A stretch of DNA of 6,399 nucleotides from Candidatus Altimarinota bacterium (GTDB taxonomy: Bacteria > Patescibacteriota > Gracilibacteria > UM-FILTER-43-11). Each line of letters begins with the position of its first letter. The stretch's first letter is position 1. Shown piece by piece: positions 1 through 5,436 of this stretch. Both the position numbers and the translations under genes were made by a program. Below the pieces are notes generated by a model, which had not been told where the DNA came from, searched no databases, and was given only the letters and a program-made list of their open reading frames with translations. The stretch covers positions 1 through 6,399 of the forward strand of contig JAOZLT010000032.1 in assembly GCA_029934675.1 (NCBI GenBank). The letters are read 5' to 3'.

Positions 1-1
1 T

Positions 2-874
2 ATTGATCAAAAATTTAAAGATTCGTTAGTGGGAAGAAAAAAACTATTTAATGTTAATTCATTGTCTTTTAGAGAGTTTCTAAGATTTAAAAAAGAAGAA
101 GATTTATTAAAAGTATTACCAACTGAATATAAAGCCGAAGGGTATGAACTTAAACAAAAAATAGCATTAAGTAATTATGAAAAACTAAAACAATATTTTG
201 ATGAATATAATATATTTGGTGGTTATCCAAGAGTAGTATTAGACAAAGAAGACAAAAAAGCAGTTCTTGCAGAAATAGCATTTTCATACTTAAAAAAAGA
301 TGTGTATGAAAGCAATATAAAGAAAGAAGAGGCTTTTTTTAAGCTAATAAAAATACTTGCAAACCAGGTGGGTCAATTAGTTAATGCTAACGAACTCTCT
401 TCAACTTTAGGGGTTACACAACCTACAGTAGATCATTTTTTGTATGTACTTCAAAAAAGTTTTCATATCAGTCTTGTTAAACCGTTTTCAACAAATATTA
501 GAAAAGAACTTACCAAAATGCCTAAGGTATTTTTCAGAGATGTAGGGTTGCGTAATTTTTTTGCAGACAACTTTAAACCAATGGTAGCAAGACAGGATAA
601 AGGTGAATTGTTTGAAAATATAGTTTACAGAAGTTTAATAGAAAGATTTGAGGATTATGATATTAGGTTTTGGCGAACACAAGCTGGGAACGAAGTAGAT
701 TTTGTTATTGAAGATAAATTTGCTATTGAGGCTAAATATAATGAAAAATCAATCAATTTAAAGAAGTATGAAAACTGGAAACAGTCATATCCAAATATAC
801 CAATTGATTTTATTGTTTACGAAAAATCGAATACACAATATTCATTTCGATTGTGGGAACCTTGGGAAATCTAA
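2..874 (+). CDS. AAA_14/DUF4143-family ATPase, C-terminal part (5' end outside window)
   Basis: The frame is open from base 2, so the GTG at 29 is an internal valine codon, not a start. At least 290 residues are visible. The reading IDQKFKDSLVGRKKLF followed by LSFREFLRFK is the usual join between the AAA_14 ATPase domain and the DUF4143 region, so the Walker A and B motifs lie upstream of the window. Numbered from the GTG codon, the visible part has GGYPRVV (64-70), a winged-helix-like stretch with LGVTQPTVDHFLYVL (127-141), and DVGLRNFFADNF (171-182). It ends in a PD-(D/E)xK-like core: E196, the D of NEVDFVI (221-227) and the E and K of IEAKY (233-237). Members of this family are common in bacteria and archaea, including small genomes; their role is poorly known. 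Whether the nuclease-like fold cuts DNA here cannot be told. The gene is convergent with lysS and unrelated to it in function. It ends in TAA. Confidence 0.85.
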   Translation: MDQKFKDSLVGRKKLFNVNSLSFREFLRFKKEEDLLKVLPTEYKAEGYELKQKIALSNYEKLKQYFDEYNIFGGYPRVVLDKEDKKAVLAEIAFSYLKKDVYESNIKKEEAFFKLIKILANQVGQLVNANELSSTLGVTQPTVDHFLYVLQKSFHISLVKPFSTNIRKELTKMPKVFFRDVGLRNFFADNFKPMVARQDKGELFENIVYRSLIERFEDYDIRFWRTQAGNEVDFVIEDKFAIEAKYNEKSINLKKYENWKQSYPNIPIDFIVYEKSNTQYSFRLWEPWEI

Positions 875-926
875 AGCTGAAGTTTCTTCAATGTATGCTA
901 TATGACAAAACTCCCATTTATTATCC

Positions 927-957
927 ATTAGGCTCTTGCTCTAATCGCTTTTTATTT
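927..957 (+). terminator. Possible weak terminator after the DUF4143 gene
   Basis: Bases 927-932 (attagg) can pair with 940-945 (tctaat) around a 7-base loop, counting one G-T pair. They are followed within three bases by a T-rich run (cgctttttattt). The position, about 50 bases after the + strand stop, suits an intrinsic terminator. The stem is short and AT-rich, so it would be weak. A smaller palindrome at 878-890 (tgaag ttt cttca) lacks a T tract. Confidence 0.3.
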
Positions 958-1052
958 AACTTAAATGGTTCAGATGCTGTAGCCCAAGATAGGTTAATCA
1001 TAATGAGTGATTCAAAATAAAAAATTATAAATCACCCATCACAAATCATGAA

Positions 1053-3209
1053 TTAAAGCCCTATCTCATCTCCAATCTCCCTAATTGCATCCAATGCCAT
1101 CTGTAAAAAATCATCTAATGTAAGTCCTAAATACTCGCATTCCATAATCACATCCCTGTTTACATTGGCAGCAAATGATTTGTCTTTAAATTTCTTTTTA
1201 AGGGATTTAACCTTTGCACCTTCCAATGTTTTATCTGGTCGCATAAGTCCGTATGCGTACACAAGCCCAGTTACAGTTTCTGCGCAAGCAAGTGCATGTT
1301 CAAATATAGTTTCCCTCTCTCTGTCCGGAAAGCATCCAAACGGTGCGCCATAAACATGTGATGCCATTACATCAACAAGCTCATCAGAAACGTCGTAATC
1401 TTTTAATATTGCCCTACTCATAACGCAATGGTCGGCAGGACTATCTTTTGTAAGTTCGTAATCAATATCATGTAAAAGTCCCGCAATTCCCCACGTATTC
1501 TCATCTTCTCTCATTTTACATGCAAGTTTACGCATAACTACTTCCGATTCCCGTGCATGGTTACGCATAGTTGGGTCTTTTATATGCTTATCTAAAATCT
1601 CAACTGCTTTTTCATAAGTTATCCCCGCTTTAATTACATCAGATTTTTTATCAGGGCAGTGTTTATCATCCTTTTGTGGTTTAGCAGGCGGTATTCCAAC
1701 TTGTTTATGTAATGGTTTTAATAAAGGAAACATTACAACGTCCCTCAAATTATCCTGCTGTGTCAAAAGTGTAACAATCCTATCGATTCCCATGCCCCAA
1801 CCACTAATTGGTGGCATGCCGTGTTCCATACATTCCAAATAATCTTCGTTCATACTCATCGCATCCTCATCGCCAGCAGCCTTAGCCCTTGCCTGAGTTT
1901 CCATTCTGTCACGTTGGTCCATCGGATCCACAAGTTCGCTGTACGCGTTAATAACCTCCCACGTATTCACCAAAAGCTGGAAGGTATCACAAACCTTTGG
2001 ATTTTTATCATTTCTTCTTGCAAGCGGTTTCGTGTCAGCGGGATGGTGGATTACAAAAGTTGGTTGTATAAGTTTTGGGCGACTGACTTTTTTGTATAAA
2101 TGATCAACCAAATTTCCATAACCCATTTTTTCAGCGTCCTCTATTTCAATTTTTTTAGTCTTAATTGCTTTTAATAAAGATTCCGATGTGTTGTGCTCTA
2201 AAACATCAATACCGCTATCTTTTTTAATCATTTCAACATAATCCTTGCGTGGCCATGGGGTTTTAAAATCAACCGTAACAGGCTTTCCATCTCTATCTAA
2301 AACCTCTACTTTTGTGCTTCCTATTACTTCTTTCATCAAATATTCAAACATTTCTTCCGTAAATTTCATATTATCCTCAAAATTCCAGTATGCAGCATAA
2401 TGTTCAATCATTGTAAATTCTTGTAGATGACTCGGATCCATTCCTTCATTTCTAAAACATCGCGCCACTTCAAAAGTTTTCTCCATACCACCTACAATTG
2501 CCATTTTTTGCCACAGTTCACCGGCAGCTATTCTTAAATAAACTTCCATATCAAGCGCATTGTGATGTGTTTGAAAGGGTTTTGCCGCTGCTCCTGATGA
2601 TATATTTTCAAGTACGGGTGTTTCAATTTCCATAAACCCCTTACTCCAATAAAACTCTCTTAATTTACGAAGAATATGTGATCGTAATTCAAATCTCTTT
2701 TTAACATCTTCACTCATCACCATATCCAAATACCGTTGCCTGTATTTTGCTTCCTGGTCTTGTAGACCATGCCATTTTTCAGGAAGTGGGCGTATAGCCT
2801 TTCCTAAAAAATCCATTTTACTTACAAGAAGTGTAATTTCCCCATGTTTTGTTTTAAAAAGCTCACCCGTAACACCAATAAAGTCACCAATATCCAATAC
2901 TTTCATCAACTTCTCTGATTTTTCATCCATAACCCCCTTCATTAAACAAATTTGAATTCTGCCTTTATCGTCCTGTAAGTGCGCAAAATTCAATTTTCCA
3001 AAATCACGAAATGACATCATTCTTCCACATAAAATCACATTATTCTTATTCTTTTTGGCAATTGTTTCAGAGTTTCTCACTCCCTTTTTTGCAAACTCCA
3101 ATGCCTCATTAGAATAATGAGTTCTTTCGAATTTTTCAGGGTAAGGTTTATATCCTAATGCTTCAATTATTTTGATTTTATTTAATCTTTCTTCGGCTAA
3201 TTTATCCAT
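1053..3209 (-). CDS. lysS: Class II lysyl-tRNA synthetase fused to a C-terminal HD phosphohydrolase domain
   Basis: Joins lysine to tRNA-Lys in the cytoplasm (EC 6.1.1.6). The protein has 718 residues, against about 490-510 for usual bacterial LysS. Order of parts: N-terminal helix (1-45); OB-fold anticodon-binding domain (about 57-135); class II catalytic core (about 155-500) with motif 1 around GFMEIETPVL (191-200), motif 2 FRNEGMD...EFTMIE (252-269) and motif 3 GWGMGIDRIV (470-479). A Lys/Pro-rich linker (about 500-528) follows. The last 190 residues are an HD domain with H551, the H580-D581 pair in LLHDIDYE, H594 and H618, then KVKSLKKKFKDKSFA (666-680), a block known from stand-alone HD/HDIG proteins of about 185 residues. 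Where those have a conserved Asp before xxTG, this protein has Glu (644). The reading frame is continuous through the join, so this is a true fusion as sequenced. The substrate of the HD domain is unknown. The ATG lacks a Shine-Dalgarno sequence but sits 35 bases below a good promoter. LysS identity is firm; the HD domain is likely; its activity is inferred. Confidence 0.96.
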   Translation of the reverse strand: MDKLAEERLNKIKIIEALGYKPYPEKFERTHYSNEALEFAKKGVRNSETIAKKNKNNVILCGRMMSFRDFGKLNFAHLQDDKGRIQICLMKGVMDEKSEKLMKVLDIGDFIGVTGELFKTKHGEITLLVSKMDFLGKAIRPLPEKWHGLQDQEAKYRQRYLDMVMSEDVKKRFELRSHILRKLREFYWSKGFMEIETPVLENISSGAAAKPFQTHHNALDMEVYLRIAAGELWQKMAIVGGMEKTFEVARCFRNEGMDPSHLQEFTMIEHYAAYWNFEDNMKFTEEMFEYLMKEVIGSTKVEVLDRDGKPVTVDFKTPWPRKDYVEMIKKDSGIDVLEHNTSESLLKAIKTKKIEIEDAEKMGYGNLVDHLYKKVSRPKLIQPTFVIHHPADTKPLARRNDKNPKVCDTFQLLVNTWEVINAYSELVDPMDQRDRMETQARAKAAGDEDAMSMNEDYLECMEHGMPPISGWGMGIDRIVTLLTQQDNLRDVVMFPLLKPLHKQVGIPPAKPQKDDKHCPDKKSDVIKAGITYEKAVEILDKHIKDPTMRNHARESEVVMRKLACKMREDENTWGIAGLLHDIDYELTKDSPADHCVMSRAILKDYDVSDELVDVMASHVYGAPFGCFPDRERETIFEHALACAETVTGLVYAYGLMRPDKTLEGAKVKSLKKKFKDKSFAANVNRDVIMECEYLGLTLDDFLQMALDAIREIGDEIGL

Positions 3210-3488
3210 TTTTTAACAATGTAACGAAATAATTTATCCTTCACAGTATAGGTCGTATTACGATTAACTTCAAAATTGTTAAGTAATTTATATACCAATA
3301 ATTACGGAGAACGGACGAAGTAACTTTACTATAAAAAATCGAAAATCGAAACCCTTCTAATCACTCCTTTTGTTTAAATTATGAATATGCAAAATCTGAT
3401 GAGTTATTAACCAAATATATTAACCACAATAGATTATAATTGTCGATTTGTGTGCATCAATAGTCATTTAGGTCACTAATAAACTTTT
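3210..3488. other. Intergenic spacer upstream of lysS
   Basis: This 279-base AT-rich gap has no credible gene on either strand. Its left part holds the lysS promoter and a leader of roughly 28 bases. At 3335-3348 the 7-mer aaaatcg occurs twice in tandem. I see no clear terminator after the unknown gene that ends at 3489 and no riboswitch or T-box: the leader from the predicted promoter is too short for a T-box. Confidence 0.6.
3245..3273 (-). promoter_or_regulatory. Probable sigma70-type promoter of lysS
   Basis: Read on the - strand, TTGAAG (3273-3268) and TATACT (3250-3245) are separated by exactly 17 bases. These match the -35 consensus TTGACA at four of six positions and the -10 consensus TATAAT at five of six. 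Transcription would begin near 3238, leaving a leader of about 28 bases before the ATG at 3209. This suggests lysS can be transcribed apart from the genes upstream of it. Confidence 0.6.
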
Positions 3489-3995
3489 TTATCCTACCAA
3501 AACTTTTTGTTTTCTATCCCTAAATTCCTCCATATTAACCACTTTATTCTGTTTAACTTTTTGAATGTAATCGAAATAGTAAAAAGCTATATAGCTCAAT
3601 GCCGCTTTTCGGATAACAGATATAGAGCCTCTTGTAACCAAATTACCGATATTAGTTAAGTCACCAACACAATCCGAATGTTCATTCATCTCGATAATTC
3701 TAAAACGATGTGCCATCTCTACCACAAATCTTTGCATATCAGTTGCAGGGATACCCGTACTTACCTCGTGTAATATTTGTGCATGTGATTCACAAAATTT
3801 TTCAATTACACCAATCAATTCAGGATTTGCATTTTGATTAAGGATTATTTTTGGATTCGATAAGTCGGATTTTTCATTTAATTCCATATCCAATAAGCCC
3901 GTAGGCAAAAGATGTCGATAAAAATCTCTGAATTTATCCGAAATACTATGAGGTGAAATGGGAAATTCTTCCCAAATACGCTTACTTTTATCCAT
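3489..3995 (-). CDS. Unrecognised 168-residue protein
   Basis: I do not recognise this protein. It begins MDKSKRIWEEFP and looks soluble and mostly helical, with no signal peptide. One hydrophobic aromatic stretch near the end (ALSYIAFYYFDYI, about 132-144) is short and has a charged residue, so it is more likely a buried helix than a membrane span. Several His and acidic residues cluster in the middle (HAQILHEV, AHRFRIIEMNEHSD), and the C-terminus is basic (EEFRDRKQKVLVG). It is preceded by an 89-base repeat-bearing spacer after pfp and followed by 279 bases before lysS. The ATG (3993-3995) has no Shine-Dalgarno sequence; the upstream region is AT-rich with a TTAATATTAA palindrome at 4002-4011. 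That it is a real gene is supported by length, lack of a competing frame and shared strand with its neighbours. Function is unknown; co-transcription with pfp is possible but not shown. Confidence 0.75.
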   Translation of the reverse strand: MDKSKRIWEEFPISPHSISDKFRDFYRHLLPTGLLDMELNEKSDLSNPKIILNQNANPELIGVIEKFCESHAQILHEVSTGIPATDMQRFVVEMAHRFRIIEMNEHSDCVGDLTNIGNLVTRGSISVIRKAALSYIAFYYFDYIQKVKQNKVVNMEEFRDRKQKVLVG

Positions 3996-4043
3996 GGCAA
4001 CTTAATATTAATAATATCGATTAAATTCGCTTGATTGTAATGC

Positions 4044-4085
4044 AAATCCATCGAAGTTCACCGAAATCCATCGAGCCCATCGAAT
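4044..4085. repeat. Short degenerate direct repeats abutting the pfp stop
   Basis: The 11-mer aaatccatcga occurs at 4044-4054 and again at 4064-4074. A related ttcaccgaa lies between them and cccatcgaa follows (4076-4084), giving about four degenerate units of 9-11 bases. The last unit runs directly into the TAA stop of pfp (4085-4087). On the transcribed strand the units read TTCGATGG or TCGATGGATTT. Function is unknown. Confidence 0.55.
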
Positions 4086-5311
4086 TAGTCAGTAGCCAAA
4101 ATTTTCTCCAAATCATAATCTTCCGGATTCTTCACAAACTTTCTAGCTGCTTCGTAATGTTTTTCTTTTAAATAGTGCATGTTATCAAATGCCAACTGAT
4201 AATCTTGTGCATTTACATCCACTAGTCTTGTTTTTACTTTACCGGTTTTAGAATCCGTAATGTCTTTAAGATACAGTGGTAGGAATTCTCCGTTTGCCTT
4301 TACTACCACAATACATCCGGTATGACCATCATCAAACAGCTTTTTAACTCCCATACCAAGCATGGTGCAATAATTCATATCAAACGCAGTTGGATGGCAA
4401 GACCTTATCTCATAACCTAGTTCAACAGGACGGCTTTTGACATCTATCCCAAGCTCTTTCAGCTTCTTTTGCAAAAGGATGTTAAAGATATGAGCTTTAG
4501 AAACTGTTCCAAGTTCAGGATGACCATGCTCATCAAAAGTAAAATTAATACCACAATTGGCAATCTCAGAATTATCCATAAAATGAAATACCCCTTCACT
4601 TATCATAATCGCTCCATGATGAACGCCAATTGTTTTTCGAACTAAAATAGAAGAAACCATCATATCGATGATTTTTGAGAAAGTGATTTTTTTACCCCTA
4701 AACATCTCCGGGATTATCACCAATGGATAATGGCATGCAGTTCCTATTCCAAAAGCTAGATGACCAGCTTCCCTCCCCATAACTGAAACAACAAACCAGT
4801 TTCCACTGCTTCTGGCATCTTCGTATACAGTTTGAGCGATAGTTGTACCTTCATTTTTTGCCGTTTCGTAACCAAAAGTTGGCAACCTGTCAGGCAATGG
4901 TAAGTCGTTATCAATTGTTTTTGGTACGTGGATATTTTTTACATCAACCTTATTATCTCTCAAATATTTAGTAATTCGATTAGCAGTAGAAGCAGTATCA
5001 TCACCACCGATTGTTACAAGTAATTTTACATTATGTTTAGTAAAAAATTTTGTATTAAATTCGGAGTCTTTTGGTTTGTATCTACTCATTCTAAGCACAC
5101 TTCCTCCACGATTATAAATATAATCCGCATAGGAAAAATCAAACTCTATAAACTCAGGTTTGTCTGAAAATATTGTTTTAGTTCCTTCATTTATTCCAAT
5201 AACACGCCAGTCTTCTTTTAAAAATGACTTTGCAATCGAACTGATTACCGAATTTATCCCCGGTGCCGGTCCTCCACTACATAGAATTGCTACTGTGTTC
5301 TTATCGCTCAT
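4085..5311 (-). CDS. pfp: 6-phosphofructokinase, probably pyrophosphate-dependent (PPi-PFK)
   Basis: Converts fructose 6-phosphate and pyrophosphate to fructose 1,6-bisphosphate and phosphate, reversibly (EC 2.7.1.90), in cytoplasmic glycolysis and gluconeogenesis. The protein has 408 residues from the ATG at 5309-5311. A longer frame begins at a TTG at 5323, adding four residues (reading MIII if TTG initiates); I prefer the ATG because the next residues, SDKNTVAILCSGGPAPGIN, are the normal PFK N-terminus. Key motifs are GGPAPGIN, GGDD (102-105), PKTIDND (130-136), MGREAGH (178-184) and PEMF (201-204). In ATP-dependent enzymes the matching motifs are GGDG and PGTIDND. The Asp and Lys seen here are the classical marks of the PPi-using type. 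The gene lies 125 bases downstream of gap on the same strand, in a spacer full of short repeats. No Shine-Dalgarno sequence is visible. Family membership is certain; the phosphate donor is inferred from these two residues. Confidence 0.94.
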   Translation of the reverse strand: MSDKNTVAILCSGGPAPGINSVISSIAKSFLKEDWRVIGINEGTKTIFSDKPEFIEFDFSYADYIYNRGGSVLRMSRYKPKDSEFNTKFFTKHNVKLLVTIGGDDTASTANRITKYLRDNKVDVKNIHVPKTIDNDLPLPDRLPTFGYETAKNEGTTIAQTVYEDARSSGNWFVVSVMGREAGHLAFGIGTACHYPLVIIPEMFRGKKITFSKIIDMMVSSILVRKTIGVHHGAIMISEGVFHFMDNSEIANCGINFTFDEHGHPELGTVSKAHIFNILLQKKLKELGIDVKSRPVELGYEIRSCHPTAFDMNYCTMLGMGVKKLFDDGHTGCIVVVKANGEFLPLYLKDITDSKTGKVKTRLVDVNAQDYQLAFDNMHYLKEKHYEAARKFVKNPEDYDLEKILATD

Positions 5312-5334
5312 TATTATTATCAAGTTAAATAATA

Positions 5335-5366
5335 CGGATTGACTTCGGATTGACTTCGGATTGACT
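5335..5366. repeat. 11-base tandem repeat, almost three copies
   Basis: The unit cggattgactt is present at 5335-5345 and 5346-5356 without change, and a third copy (5357-5366) has its first ten bases before diverging. It lies just upstream of the pfp start. Perfect repetition over so short a unit points to recent slippage or to a selected structural element. Confidence 0.8.
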
Positions 5367-5410
5367 CGTAATACTTACCAAATCAATCTATTCGAGGTCT
5401 ATTCGAAGTC
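5352..5410. repeat. Imperfect inverted repeat (potential stem-loop) between gap and pfp
   Basis: Bases 5352-5368 (gacttcggattgactcg) match the reverse complement of 5393-5410 (gacttcgaatagacctcg) at 15 of 18 aligned positions with one gap. A 24-base loop lies between. The arms are built from members of the two tandem arrays. A transcript reading from gap into pfp could fold here. There is no T tract, so it is not a typical intrinsic terminator; an RNA-processing or stability element, or a repeat-family member, is possible. Confidence 0.55.
5387..5408. repeat. Second 11-base tandem repeat, two copies
   Basis: tctattcgagg (5387-5397) is followed at once by tctattcgaag (5398-5408), one base different. 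The period is the same as in the array at 5335-5366, and the cgaagtc in it is the reverse complement of the gacttcg in that array. Just beyond is a small GC-rich palindrome, tcgc gaa gcga (5419-5429), close to the gap stop codon; it has no T tract. Confidence 0.7.
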
Positions 5411-5436
5411 GGAGGTAGTCGCGAAGCGAGGGAAAG

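Noticed and set aside
1001..1040. Hairpin gtgatt (1007-1012) with aatcac (1030-1035) as a lysS terminator
   Set aside because: The stem is only six pairs around a 17-base loop and no T tract follows on the - strand, so I did not call it.
875..1052. Remnant of a gene or mobile element beside the DUF4143 gene
   Set aside because: No frame in this 178-base gap gives a recognisable protein piece, and there are no terminal inverted repeats or target duplications in view.
1600..1720. Assembly error or frameshift making an artificial lysS-HD join
   Set aside because: The linker is in one frame with protein-like composition and no sequence break. Only read-level data could show an error.
1165..2099. 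Open frames on the + strand inside lysS (1165-1353 and 1821-2099)
   Set aside because: They are antisense to well-conserved LysS and HD coding sequence, have no recognisable protein features and are shadows.
5335..5410. CRISPR array or + strand promoter in the gap-pfp spacer
   Set aside because: The units are 11 bases with no spacers, so it is not CRISPR. The repeated ttgact resembles a -35 box, but no -10 lies at the right distance and no + strand gene follows.
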